Shown: positions 34,378 to 46,600, counted from the stretch's first letter. The stretch is DNA of 64,000 bases from Dermanyssus gallinae (GCA_003439945.1 QVRM01006051.1:180214-244213), one strand, 5' to 3'. Numbers and translations: made by a program. The notes: generated from the letters alone by a model not told the origin.

Positions 34378-37170
34378 AGCGTGTCTGGTACATATCGATC
34401 AAAACAACCGATAATCACCGCGCAAACATTCACTGCCAGCAGCGAAACAACTGCCGTGGACTCTATTTTATCGCATTGTGTAGCCAATAACGTTGATTTC
34501 GTAGTTCTGTGCGAAACTTGGCTCAATTCAGCCGTAACGGACGCTGACTTATCTTTAAACAACAATTCCCGTTGTTTCCGAGTGGTCCGCGCCTCAAGGG
34601 GAGGTGGAATGTGCTTACTTGTCTCAGGTCGCACCTGTCTCATGCGACTTACCTGGCGAACATATTGCAGTTGATTTGCTTACACCGCACATAGGATCTC
34701 GTCTGTGTTGTTTCTACGTATCAAACGCCGGTGACAAACACGGCCCGGATTCGTAATCACACGGTCCGATCATTAGCTCGTCTCCTTCGGTGTTAAAGTT
34801 GACGTTGGTGCAATAAGGTCACACCTAAATGTGATTGGCTGGACCGATTTCTTCTCTAATTACCACGACGTTGATGAAATGTATATTAAATGCACCCAAA
34901 GCTGCTGTTTCCTAATTGACCGCTTTGCGCCCAATGTCGTCAATAAGAAGGTTGAGATCATTCGCGTTTATTTATCGCGCCTCATCTCATCGCTTCGTCG
35001 CCGGACTCCGAATCGTGTTCTTTGCTTCGCCGAAAGCTCACGAAAGCAACAAAGCGACTTCGCGGAGTTCTGACAAAGTTTAATATAAATTCTTTCTCTA
35101 GGGCTCAGTGAATATACGCCAACATGTGGATAACCAGCAATGACGATGACCTTCCAACCCTGGAATCAGACTCGCGCTCTGCATCGAAGGATAAGGATAC
35201 GGCTGAGCTGATCCGCATTTAACCCTGCTTCAGTGACCAGCGCATATTCTACGACATCGGTTCATAATTCGACAGTTCTCCGCGACTTACCGATCGATTT
35301 CAACGAACGTGACATTTCCTTGCAATTGCTGCGTTTAAAGCCTAAATGCAGCCACATGACTGACGACATTCTGCTTATATTTTTAAAACACTGGCCATAT
35401 TTTTAGCAAAGCCTTTAAAAGAGATTTTTGAGCGTTTGTATCATGACTTCAAAATCCCTACGTTTTTCAAGCAGAGCATTGTGAGCTGCATACACAAGCC
35501 CGTCGTTTGCACAGTTTTTAAGAGGGGTCTAGTCAGACACATCTCCAATTATATGACTGTAAACAAATTATCTGATTCGCAACATGGTTTTTGACTCGAT
35601 GATCTACGTGTACGCAACTGCTAGAGATGACGCACGGCTGGGCGTTATACATAAACGGTAACAGACATTTTCATTGTATTTATTTTGATCAGAAAAATGC
35701 TTTAACAGAGTCTATCGCAAAATTGTGGTTATTAAATTAAGAGCGCTCGAGGTCCATCTGCAGATTGCGACTGGTTTGCAGAGTTTTTGCGCAACCGGAT
35801 TTAATCATTTGACAGAAGTGAAAATAAAAAGTGGAGTGGTGGCTGGTACAGTCATGAAGGAGGAGCACGAGATTCAGATGCAGAAGACAGGCTTGATGAG
35901 AATTTTGACTGTGAATCAGTCTAATTTTAGTGATGTTTGTGAAAAGCGAGTTCATGGTTGGAACTTGCAGGGTCTGTTGTGTCCGCCGTCGAGCACCTCG
36001 TGCTTGTTTAGTGTTATATTGTTTCGATTGCAATTGACATCAGGGGAGAACACCACTGACAAAATCTGCAAGGTATGCTTGCGGTGTCGTTCGGTGTTCC
36101 AAAATCGTCCCTACGTGATACTACGTAGCGACCCAACGGAGTGAAGATCTATCCCGTTCGGCTTCTGAGTCATCAGTATCGGGCAGCAGTTCGCTGTGAT
36201 TCAATGTTTTCAGTCAAGTCAGGAGACGCCTCAAGCTGCCTGCACTCGGCACCGTATGGCATGCCGCTGGAAAGCTGCGTCACTCTCCTTTTGTACATAG
36301 TATTTGTCTTGCATATGAAACCCTACATATCATTGGCTGTTTTATACGCAAACGACCCTAAAATATATAGTGCTCTCGACTGCTCATCGGCACACACACA
36401 GAACTGCAGTTCGCATTGAACGGTGTCAGACGGCGGTGCGTTGACCAAATGGATGCAGCTCTCCGTTCATAAATGTCTCGTTGTGAAACACGGCTCCTCC
36501 GAGCTAAACTGCTTACTCAGCGTGTTAGCACCGCCAACGGCCAACGTGGCGCGAGATCTTGGAATGTTAATATTGGTGGACCTCACCTTCTACTCACATA
36601 TAATAGAACTAGTCAATGCAGTATCTATTCTTGGGAAAATGTTATTGCGCTGTTTCATTGTCAAGGCGCCTACTGTCTATCTTCATTTGTACAAATCGAT
36701 TGTGTTATCCAAACTTTTATACTGTTCACCCGTATGGCATCAATATTTGTGTAGATACATGGGTATGATCAAATGTGTGCAAAGGAGATTTTTAAGGAGA
36801 CTCCACAGAATATGTGACCTCAGAAGAAACGACATTATATTACCGTTCTTATTAGACCCACTCAGGAAAAATGGCAGACGGGTTTAGCTACACTTATGCC
36901 CGTATGTAAATTGTTGATTATTACTTTTAAGTGCGGACAAAAAACCGCACAAGCCAATCAATGTATGTAGCCAAATGCGTTGCAAGACGCAAGCACAACG
37001 ATTATATGTTCGCCTGGCGCGTGGCCAGATATATTCACAACAAGACGACTGCACTGGTCCCGCCTGTGACCAGCTATTCATTACCTTTATTACATAATTA
37101 CAGGAGTTTTCTATTCTATTTATATGCCACTGTTATTGTATTGATGCCGGCTATGCAACCTATCAAGATT
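34378..37170 (+). pseudogene. CR1/jockey-like LINE ORF2, long but decayed
   Basis: Collinear remnants on the plus strand. The endonuclease start reads VDFVVLCETWLNS and RASRGGGMCLLVS (about 34490-34630). Next come MIGWTDFFSNYHDVDEMY (34831-34890), RT pieces around FKRGLVRHISNY (about 35515-35555) and KLRALEVH, then after about 270 bases of unrelated sequence (35830-36110, possibly an insertion) RAAVRCDSMFSVKSGDASS and the catalytic box LYANDPKIYSAL (about 36337-36375). There the YADD motif has become YAND, losing a catalytic Asp. Then LTKWMQLSVHKC and the thumb to about 36890. Many frameshifts. Inactive. Confidence 0.65.
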
Positions 37171-37184
37171 AAAACTGCATAAAA

Positions 37185-37450
37185 AAACATTGCCACTTTA
37201 ACGGAAGAATGAAGTACAGTTTCATATTGGGAGATGGAAACGTGCCTTCCAAAGTAACCGACCATTAGTGTGCAGAGTAACATGGCACGGTTATCACCAT
37301 TATATGTGCCTCAAAGGTAAATGCTATGATATTAATGACTGTGTATGTAAGTTTTGTGGTGAGCGCAACATCTGTCGATATCATGTTCTAATATGTTCAG
37401 CATTAGACTCTTACTCGTTAGAGGCGCGTGTGAACGAGATATTGTTATAA
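37185..37450 (+). pseudogene. LINE X C-terminal remnant (plus strand)
   Basis: The frame reads VTWHGYHHYMCLKGKCYDIN, then CVCKFCGERNICRYHVLIC. It matches the Cys/His C-terminus of LINE X at 1691-1900 in spacing: YHH-x2-C, then C-x-C-x2-C-x6-YH-x3-C. Confidence 0.6.
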
Positions 37451-38008
37451 TTTCGTAGCAAACCATGTGTGTCAATTCAATCCTACTACCAACAACTATG
37501 GTGAATAAATATGATATAATGGGAGATACACGCTTGCCGACCGTGGACTTTTTAATGTAGTCGACATTCAAGTAGAAAACCGACTAATGAGCATTAATAA
37601 GATATATTGCGTTGTTTTAGACAGCTAGCACATCTGACAAATGCAAAAGTAATGCGCGTTTATCTTTGAAGAGTAGTTCGCCAGTCAAATAATAAATGAA
37701 TGAGGAATTTCACTAATGTAAAAAACGAAATTGTACATCTCTAAAAGTAGAATACTACAAACAAACAAAAAGCAGGGAACACACATATAGTGCGCCGCCA
37801 TACCCTGATCATATTAAAAAAACATTATGCCACTGTTATTATGTGGATGCCAGGCACAACTAAGTCTACAAGCTAGCTGTCAGCAGACGGAAATTAAGAT
37901 GGCGATGTTTCTGCTGCTGCTGATGATGACGACGATATATGACGCTCTCACATAGCACAAACCGGCTAGGGAAGTCGTTGCCAAATGTGTTTAGTGCATA
38001 TAACTTAC

Positions 38009-38208
38009 GAGGTAGTCTTTGACGGGCGTAATGCTCAGCGTCTCCTCATCACGTCGAGCCGAGCGGGCCTCAATTATGGAAACGCGCTGCCGCTCACGTG
38101 CTGCCTGCACTTGAGCCTGTTTTCGGTCAGGTTCGGTCGTTGTGGATGCCGACGAAGAAGAAGGAGAAGGCGGGCGCACTGAACCAGCCGTTGCTCTCGG
38201 TTTTAAAC
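38009..38208 (-). CDS. Host gene coding exon following the signal-peptide exon
   Basis: Acceptor TTTGCTTTACAG precedes 38208, and donor CTC followed by GTAAGT lies after 38009. 200 bases: two bases complete the Gly codon split from the exon at 38965-39199, followed by 66 codons ending in phase 0. The encoded segment begins LKPRATAGSVRPPSPSSSSA, a Pro/Ser/Thr-rich stretch, then a charged helix-like part (QVQAARERQRVSIIEARSAR), ending ITPVKDYL. Phases on both sides agree, so the two exons make one continuous reading frame of 145 codons. No stop is present, so the gene continues downstream (lower coordinates). No known domain is recognised with confidence. Confidence 0.62.
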
Positions 38209-38905
38209 CTGTAAAGCAAACGAGTTGCACGCAATATATTGTCAGTTTGATAACCAGTCTGCCTCGCTGTAACGTAACTCATGATCGCGTGATCGTGGAT
38301 CGCGCCTGGCTTCTGCTTGGTAGTACAAGCCTGCGGTTGCAAGGGAACGAGTCTATCAAGCCCCATCATTTCCTTGCATTTCGATCGAGCACTTACCGCC
38401 CTTTTGCTGTGGTGCTAACAGGGGTTTTTGTTGCGTGTACGACAAGCGCAGCCACGTACTAGTTGCGTTAATCAAATTACTAAAGATGGATGACAATACT
38501 CACTGGTCGTTATTGACGAGCTCTGTCAAAACGATACACTATATTGCTGGCCGTGGACACTTCGATGCTTGTAAACTCTAGCGGCCAGGACTCTAACACT
38601 ACATCGTTACGAACTTAGCACAATAGGTCAAGAGGGTAACGATCCTTTGCGCTACACGAGGAAACGGCAAGCTAGAAACGGGGGTAAGAGTCATTATATA
38701 AGTGAGTCACACTACTGATTATACACATGATTTATATACACACCAGATTGGGTAAAATATACAATAGTACGATCGATATCACGACAGCCTCGAAATGATA
38801 ATAATATTAAAAATCGCTCAGCGCCAGCTTTGTTAGAGAGGGGATTACATTGCACTCACTGCCATGAAATCTTACACATATACCATAACAATATTTACAC
38901 TACTC

Positions 38906-38910
<5 letters not shown>

Positions 38911-38940
<30 letters not shown>
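38911..38940. repeat. (TA)n microsatellite at the start of the intron
   Basis: A TA run beginning about 25 bases inside the intron that follows the signal-peptide exon. Confidence 0.85.
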
Positions 38941-38946
<6 letters not shown>

Positions 38947-38964
38947 TGACAGACCATGACATAC

Positions 38965-39199
38965 CTAGAGCAATCATGCGTGCGTGTGCTGCCGCGCGAG
39001 CCTGCGCTTTCACAATTTCATGTCGCTTCAGAGCCTCGTCGTCTGTCTCCTCTTCCGAAGAGTCGCAGTCGGTTGAGGCGTCGTGGCTGTGTCCTGCATG
39101 CTTAAGGTTGGCCGGCTGGCCAGCGACAGAAGGTAGCACCGACATAAAAAGCATTACAGACGCCATCAGGGCGGCGCACATCAGAAGCAGAAAGCGCAT
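38965..39199 (-). CDS. Host gene first coding exon, signal peptide, secreted protein
   Basis: The ATG (39199-39197) lies immediately after an acceptor (GGTCTGTTTTCAG), so an upstream untranslated exon is likely. The exon ends CTAG followed by GTATGT after 38965, in phase 1. Its 78 codons start MRFLLLMCAALMASVML with a hydrophobic core to about residue 22 and a plausible cleavage after SVAG (about 27), so the product is secreted or luminal. Then a His-rich patch (HAGHSH), one Cys, an acidic run (DSSEEETDDEALKR) and a basic, alanine-rich helix. The acidic run, a KR pair and an L-G-L-K-P junction with the next exon faintly recall the start of a TGF-beta-family propeptide. I would not assign that. 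Retention of splice sites and a continuous frame among decayed transposons argues it is a real gene. Confidence 0.62.
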
Positions 39200-39276
39200 C
39201 TGAAAACAGACCAGAACAATAACAGTGATAACAAGCAAGCAGGAACTGTGCAAGAAAATGCTGCAATCGACCGAAA

Positions 39277-39302
39277 AATACTACTTCATTTGAAGTAGTA
39301 TT
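39277..39302. repeat. 26-bp perfect inverted repeat
   Basis: AATACTACTTCA, two bases, then its reverse complement. It lies about 80 bases upstream of the acceptor of the signal-peptide exon, so inside its presumed upstream intron. Confidence 0.7.
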
Positions 39303-40138
39303 AAAGAATGGTTCCAGCTCCTTGCCTCTTCCTGAGGCCATTTAGGTGAGAGGTTTTTAGTGTATATTATGCCAACAACATCGGCATCGAGACCAAAAGA
39401 AAAAAAGTCAACCGAAAAAGGAGCCCAGAAGCTTTCCGATAAACGCATACCGGTTGTAATAAGACCGCGTTTATCGCAAATAGTGTTCATAAGCTAAATC
39501 CATTGACTACATTAAAATAAACTAGTGACCTCATGTGTCTGGGTCGGATGAGGCTAGGCCACACCCGAGTCCAAGTCAACCAGTTTCGCTTCTGATCTCG
39601 CGTACGCATTTACCGAGTAGAGTATATGTTTACCGGGGCGATCGGGTGATGATAACGGTATTACGATGTTCTCGCACGCAATGTAGGTCTCCTACCTGCT
39701 CCATACGTACATTGCTTCTATTTTGTGTAGTATTTCGAGGATGGCCCTCGGCTGCCAATCCTCGTAGATAAACCTGTTTGTATCTTATTTTGGGCCTCCC
39801 TTGGGGTTTCAGGACCAGCGCAAGACCAGTTAACATCGTATTGGATTAGTTTGTGAATAACTACTCCATTGGGTGTGTCTAAATCCCATTTATTTCGCCG
39901 CATTTGTCGATATACTTGTAAGTATACCGACAAAGTGTCGGTAAGTGCTACTTCTGTACCTCGAGTGGAACTGATGTTCCCAAATATTTGTTAAGTCACC
40001 TTCTTGGATAAATAAATAAGTTCTTTCCACACTAAAGTACTGCGTGACTACCGAGCTAATTAAGGCTACGTAGGCAGATCTGCATTGATAGTGCTCTACT
40101 CTTGTAGAATAATTTTGACGTCTTTCAGATAGCTTTTG
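39303..40138. other. Unassigned sequence upstream of the signal-peptide exon
   Basis: No exon recognised. A second stem-loop (arms near TATACTT and AAGTATA with a CGACA/TGTCG extension) lies at about 39905-39932. Confidence 0.4.
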
Positions 40139-40140
40139 AG

Positions 40141-40385
40141 TGGCGGCGTGGTTTAGGGGACTAGTGCGCTAGTCATGGTTGTCATCTATCGGGGTCTCAC
40201 CGGTTCTCATTGGGAATATATGATACACCATACCGCTGAGCGTCAGCGGCCATGCTGCCACAAAGACTGTTGAAGAAACCCTAGATATTTTAACATGTCC
40301 GACCCTCGGTGCATTGAAGATATACTTCGCGGTGAGTTCCAAGCCCGTAGGGGACGGAGGATGGTCTAGAATTAAAAAGAACCTT
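40141..40385 (+). mobile_element. tRNA-derived SINE, second family, with head and tail
   Basis: The head TGGCGGCGTGGTTTAGGGGA matches a box A (TGGTTTAGGGG) and lies about 50 bases before a degraded box B (CGGTTCTCAT, 40201). The body and tail (CCGCTGAGCGTCAGCGG hairpin, CCCTAGATATTTTAACAT, GCCCGTAGGGGACGGAGG) match the minus-strand copy at 30030-30230, and the tail alone recurs at 63225-63350. Three copies sharing a tail establish it as a family. Confidence 0.72.
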
Positions 40386-42000
40386 CTTATTTTTTTTTAT
40401 TCTACGTAAATTTTAAGAACCTATTTTTGTCCTAGCGCTTGATGGAGTGGCCATGATAGTTTGCGGAGCAGAATAACAGTACGATTATTATGTTTCAACT
40501 CGAGCGTTCGGTTTTCCACATTTAACAGGAAGTTTTTGACGAAGATCGTTAATATTGGCGGCCATGTAGGCCTATCAGCGTTTAATTCACGATTTTCACT
40601 AATACTGAAATATTTTCTATCCACCTGCGTGATCACCTACGCCCAGTATTTACAGCTGGTTTTGCATAAAATGAGTGGTCCTTACGAGGCCTACGACGTT
40701 AACCTAATCTGCGTACAATGCCTAAGGAATAATTCAAATGATCGTGGAGATCCAGGCGAGCAGCACGTACTGCATAGGCTTGAGCTGAGTGCAACGTAAG
40801 GAAAGTACAAACTCAGTGCAATGGAATGATGCCACGTATGCGTACTCGGAGCACCTGCATTAAAAAAAAATATAGCATTTCTGATGGAAAAACATGACAT
40901 GTTTTTTTATGGAGCGTGGCGTCGTATGTGTGGACTGAATCTGGCATTTCAAAGTGCACCTAGCAGAAATAAACAAATATTTGTTTTTTAGACTGTTGAT
41001 ATATCAATAACGATATTCAAGTCAAATAAACTCCGCGGTGGTGTGCGTGTGCAAGCACTAAAGGTGGCACTAAATATAGACGCTATGAATAACCCAAATG
41101 TTAGTTTGCAAGTTGTTATCCCAATGACCGCCTGCGATCGCTAGGTTTAAGTTGTGTCTACAATAGAAGCACAAACAATTTCGTGCGTGTGCTCTATTTA
41201 GCTGAAAAGTGCCTAATAGGGATTTTCATTGAGTTTGCACCCGTCAGGGTCAAGAGGCAATTTATCTTAGAAAGGTACGGAGTGACCAGCAGCATCGCTA
41301 GACGTGGGCGGAGAGCAACTTTAACAACAAACGTAAAGAAAGTGCAATACTTGTTGCAATACTAACCTCGACGGACTGCAAGAAATCTGAGAGCGCATTT
41401 TAAATTTCAGGCAGAGGCATATGGCGAATTTGCAGCATGGTTTAGGTTGTGAACGTGTGCAAATGGTGAAGAAATGGTGAATTAGCCAATATAATTTTCG
41501 ATACTAAAACCGTATTAACTATAGAACAAGCGGTAGCTGACAAAACAACTTATATGACGCTCAGAAATAATCAGGTATAGAATGCTGATCAACTAAAAGC
41601 CACGTACCCCGAAGGCGGAGTCTGTTCTGGTTTGGGGCTGGGATAACTGCCTCGGAGTCGAATTCCCTCGTGATTATCCTACATAGAACAAAACTGAATG
41701 CCTCCTTTCGTTGCCAATTGGCAGTGGAGGTTTGTGTAAAGCCTTGCACGAGCACAAGTTTGGATCGGCAATAGTCTATACATTCTACCAACCGGGCCCT
41801 GTGCTTTCCCACAGAGCACCGAAAACTTAACGGTGGCTTCGCGACAGCGTGCCTAGATACATTCGTCAGGATAATGGCCCCCATACTCGCCTCATTCCAT
41901 GGAAGTTTCAATCTGGGATATTTTAAAGTCCAAGATGTGCTGCACCGGTTTGAAGTGATTTAAATCAGCCGTCCAGAGCAAGTGTAGCTTCGAACACTAG
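40386..42000. other. Unassigned sequence
   Basis: No supported gene or element. Confidence 0.4.
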
Positions 42001-42009
42001 AGAACACAG

Positions 42010-42031
42010 AGCATACTCTGAGAGTATGCTG
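42010..42031. repeat. Short perfect hairpin
   Basis: AGCATACTCT followed directly by its inverse AGAGTATGCT with one spacer base. Confidence 0.6.
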
Positions 42032-42289
42032 CAAAACTCTCAATAAAATTCTTGGGTATATCAAGAGTTTTATGACTAACACCCTCTATATATACATTCA
42101 AGATCTTCAGAAAAGTGGCGACAATGTTTTACGATGGAACGGGAGGCGGAAATGTATTATTTAGAAATTACAGTGAAATTACTAATTTTTGATACGCCGA
42201 TGTAACTGACCAGACATTACTTCACAAAGTGTATTTTGAAGGAACTTGAAGACGACGCGTATAGTACCATTCGGGAGCTCTATCTCGGA

Positions 42290-42545
42290 ATAGGAAGGTA
42301 AAGTTGAACAAGTCCAACGAGAGGTTGGAGACCTGAATATTTTCAGTGTCCCTCACCTCTGGTCTGGTCTTGCATGTGACAATCGCCACGTCTATACCAG
42401 ATACATAGTTCATAACTATCATCACCTGGTCTGTTCGAATACGAGCTTCTATGAGGAGTACACGAAGTGCATCTGTCGATTGTGCTCTCAGGCGTGTACG
42501 AAGTTTCAAGCCTGCCTGTCTGGCCCTTGCGAAGAGATCACTGCA
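42290..42545 (+). pseudogene. LINE X C-terminal remnant, second plus-strand copy
   Basis: In one frame the sequence reads CDNRHVYTRYIVHNYHHLVC, then CICRLCSQACTKF. Over this stretch it closely matches the LINE X ORF2 end (SRHVYTRYIVHGYHHLVC...CRCRFCSQVC). The upstream part of the element is not recognisable. Confidence 0.7.
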
Positions 42546-43189
42546 CTGCCTCTCTCGAGTGACATGCCGCGAGCAGCTGACAACTATATAATTGTCTATG
42601 TTATATGCATACTCAATATGAGTCAAGTAAATATGATGACTTGCGAGAGAAGTAAAATAGTTTGCAAAAATTTGATCATGATGATGAATCAGATATTCGC
42701 CATGGTATCGGACCTGCATGTGCATCCGGTGGGCATTACATTAGAAAGTGCAGGCCTTGTGCCTCGTGTTGGTATAATGGTCTAATGTCGAACTGCTGGT
42801 AGAGGTTCCAGAAAAGTAATCGCTTAATGATGCTTCCAGCACAATCGAGCAATACACAACGACACTACAGGCTCACCTATACGCGACCTTCATTCGCTGA
42901 TGGAGTGTCCGATGCTAAATCGAGTGAGTACGTACACGGCAAGCATACGATCACCTAGTTCTGATCACTACCATATTTTGTTTACCACATCGAACACCGC
43001 CACTATGCAGACCGTACACTAACAGCGTACCGTTCACCTGTATGGTAGTATGAAACTCTATGAAAATCCGACATCAGGAACGGGGAAAATCGCCCTACGA
43101 TAGTCTTATCACCAAGCAAACCAACGTTAATTTTGTACTAGAATAATTTCCGTTGGATGCGCTTTCCCGAAAATGTGTGTTTCATGAGC
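42546..43189. other. Unassigned sequence
   Basis: No supported feature. Could be the 3' UTR and flank of the preceding LINE remnant. Confidence 0.35.
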
Positions 43190-44220
43190 AAATATTAAAT
43201 ATGGACTATTCTAATGTCGTCTGTCAAATGCCAGTTAGCGACAGTCACTCGTTGATTCAGACAAATACGAAGGGAAACTTGGAAGGCTGCACAGGAGTCT
43301 GAAGTCTCTCGGAGAACAATCGTTGCTTGTTTGAAGGCACCCTTTAGCACAGCCGGATTCAAAACTGGCATTGATAACCTTCGAGGACACAGGACATTTA
43401 GGCCCAATCTGGCAAGAAACGAGAATAATATGCAAGAAGTCGGTTTTCTCTTTTCAACCAGCTTCCTGGCTGGAGGAGAGGCGTGACTTTCCTCGAGGAC
43501 GGTCAACAATTACAGCGTGTTGGGTTCTACTGGACGAAATAAGCATATGTCCTAAGAAGCAGAAACTACCACTATTTGCGACCTTCATTGATCTAAGATC
43601 GTCCTAGGGCACTGCGTCTAGGAACATTGTCTTAAGGAGCTCGCAAATACCGAAGTTGAAACGCAAGTGTAACGATTGCTCACGGCATTTCTAAAAGCAA
43701 ACTGAATTATACTCGATGACAGCGCGGTGTGCGCACAGGAATTAAGCCAGATGACTGGACACCCTAGAGACATAACGTAAGTCCACTGCTGTTTATTGCT
43801 CTACTGAGTGATATGATACCCACATATGAAAAATGCCATCCTACTATGATGGCTCTGCTGAATGCAAATGACTTCGTTATCTGGAGCCAAATTTACGTAA
43901 GCCTACAAAAAGCAATACGTGCACTTAGTTCAGACTGTTTAGGTGAACGGTTTCACAGTGAACGTTGGCCAAACCAAGGTTGTCAAATTCTGACGCCGTG
44001 AACGATTTGCATAGCACTGAACCTTGCCTCTCCAAGGAGAGAAAGTGAAGTTGGTAGTATTTTTTCTACTTCGGCATTGCCATCTTTTCTCCAACTTACG
44101 CCCGTTCTATCAGCATATTACGAAGCTCTGCAGGAAAGCGTTAAATGCCGGCAATATGGCGGCAAAGCTTCATACAGGTTTCCCTCAAAACGTGCGCGAG
44201 ACTTTTCAATTTTAAAGTGT
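43190..44220 (+). pseudogene. LINE reverse-transcriptase remnant
   Basis: Collinear RT motifs in shifting frames: PRGRSTITACWVLLDEI then KLPLFATFIDLRSS (first catalytic Asp region, about 43490-43605), a SPLLFI-like step, the YADD region seen as LLNANDFVIWS (about 43855-43890), NVGQTKVV-like (about 43965-43985), and ITKLCRKALNA (about 44125-44160). The order and spacing are those of a jockey/CR1-type RT. The YADD motif is mutated. Confidence 0.55.
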
Positions 44221-44844
44221 CAGTAACTTTTCAAGTTATCTAAGGCAAGCTCATAACAGCATAGCTCTATCAGCTCAATAATGTTAAGCCAACAATTCTC
44301 AGGCGAGCACTGTGTCATTCAACAAACGCCCTAAACAGATTTGTATCGCATATCGGTGATCTGGTACAACGCGTTTAACTTCTTATTACAAACTATTCGT
44401 TAGATTTCCGCTAGCAATTATCTCAAAAATATCTGAGATTCCATCGGAACGTTGTTCAACCCTCTCCATGTTAAACCAGATTTGCAAGGAGCCTTTACGC
44501 TCACGTCATCACCTTGCGGCCCTTTACAGCGTGCAGAAGTTTCACCATCAGCGTGCACTAGAATTCCGTCCCCCCCACCCCCGTTTTTTCCTGTGCCAGC
44601 GAGTAACTTTATTACTGGTTCAGTGGTACGTACTTTATCCAGACACTTGCCTTGACCTGTACCTTCCCTTACATTTACAATAGGTGTACGCTTAGTTTTT
44701 GTCTAGCCTCTAGTTAGCAACTTTACGACATAGGATAACCCAACCTTTCTGCAAAAAGTACCCCTTCTTCACATCGTTCGTACCTGTCCTAACCGAGCCA
44801 CTGAGTCCAATCTTCGTGAAGATCCCACAACATCGCATCAGTCC

Positions 44845-44990
44845 TTTTTTTTCTTTAGAGGACTAACTGGAAAATGCGGTTGCACACACGGGCATCACGG
44901 CGGGGAAGCTTCCTGCAAGCGTGGGCCGGTAGTGTGGGGCTCTAACCCACTAAAAACCAGTCATGTCCCCGTCCCCCGGTCTGACTGGGA
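44845..44990 (-). mobile_element. R1-like element 3' end (copy R1-e)
   Basis: The minus strand shows TTAGTGGGTTAGAGCCCCAC, then GTGCAACCGCATTTTCC and an AAAGAAAAAAAA tail. These are the same three landmarks, in the same order, as the 3' UTR of R1-b at 25390-25218. Confidence 0.55.
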
Positions 44991-46600
44991 ACTGCTCGCG
45001 CATCTCATCAAACAGTCAGGATGATCCTAGGCGCAAGCTGTGTGTGCCGCTGCTGCAGTGGCTTATGAAACCTCATATGCATATTTATTACCCCGTTCAG
45101 TCTCAATTATTATACGTTCTATTCCAGAACGTAGCATTTTTATTATATGTGTGCTTTATATCTAATATTGCAATATCCTATTTCCGGTTACGAATGACAA
45201 CAAAGGTATGTGTAATGTACAAAATACGTTTGTAACGTGCAAAAGCGGCAACACAATAATAATGGACGTGACCACGCTGTGCAAGGGAACACCCCAGTAA
45301 TCAGCACTTTAGTATATATTAAAGAGTCACAGGCAATGGTTAAATGTTTTGTGCTGCGAGATAAAGTGCCAATAATTTTGACTTCCAAATACATAACGAG
45401 ATATTCAGAAGTAGCAGTGTAAATTATAATACCATCTAGCTAAATCGGTTCTTTTTATTAGCAGCTTTAATGTGGTTACCCACGAGTGCGCTAGTCCAGA
45501 TCACCTTAGCAATGACCTTATGTTTATGCTCTAGATATTGTTATGTTATAAATAACAATTATATAGAGAATCGCACAACATGGCAGCTTAGCAGGTTCCT
45601 TGAATTCCAGTCTCCCCCCTACCCTTTATTCGGCGCATAACGGATTTTTTTTCTTAGAAAACCTAACATGCGCATATGTGTAGCTGTCATACGGTTTTCC
45701 CGTTTGAAATCGTGTGTATTATTTATTATAATATTAATATAATAATATCCAAATCCGCAACTATACATCTCAATAGAAAGTTCGTCTCGAAAGGGTAAGT
45801 GTCCCGTCGTAATCGAACTCGTCGCTTCCAGCGCATAATCGTCGCTCGTCTCCTCCACTCCGGCCCGTCGACACAACCAAAACCATTTTTTCCTCGGTTA
45901 TCCTAGATACCAATTTTGACTGCGCAAAACTTACCTTGGCATGTAGTTTCCGACAGACACTTGTCTCCGATCATCCAGTGCAGTTTCCCAGTTGATCGCC
46001 TCACACAGGGCCAGCAACCGTGTCACTAGTTAGCTACAACACTATGTCCTTCGATGCTAAGCTTGTCCTACCGTCCTTTCGTACCGTATGAGCCTATAAC
46101 GGGTCGCACTTTTATGTATGGCGTTCTTGCTTCTGTTGTGCACGTAAATAAAAAAAAAACGCTCAAAAAACGTTACTAGCGCAACGCGAAGCGTTCGGAA
46201 CCTTAGAAGCACTACTTCACAAAGCACATGCAAAGTGTATGTGTGCGTTCGCGCGTCGTTCTCTTCTAATTAAATCAACACCTTCCCTTCGTAGGCACAC
46301 GGATGTACACTGCCCCCGGTTAGTTTACCTCTCGAGCCGGCTCACGCTAACACCAATGGCAGGACACTTTGCGTCGCGTTGCAGGGTCCTTGCTGGACTT
46401 GCTGCACTAACAGAAACAATCCACCAAAAACTGTTCAGAGCCACTTGTAACTAAATCTTCCAACTATAAGCCTAAGCGCACACACAGACGCGCGAGCACG
46501 TACGTACATCCTGCCTTTTGCAATATGTCTCTATGAGCTCCCCTTCGTTGTACCAGTCTTGCTCAGTCTGTTTTCACCGTATCCCGCCTTTTTCCCGCCT
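44991..46600. other. Unassigned sequence
   Basis: No supported gene. A weak box B-like GAGTTCGATTAC on the minus strand near 45810-45822 hints at another SINE but has no confirming box A. Confidence 0.35.

Noticed and set aside
38965..39199. TGF-beta-family propeptide assignment
   Set aside because: Only a loose pattern of charged residues and an L-G-L-K-P stretch. The mature cystine-knot domain is not in view.
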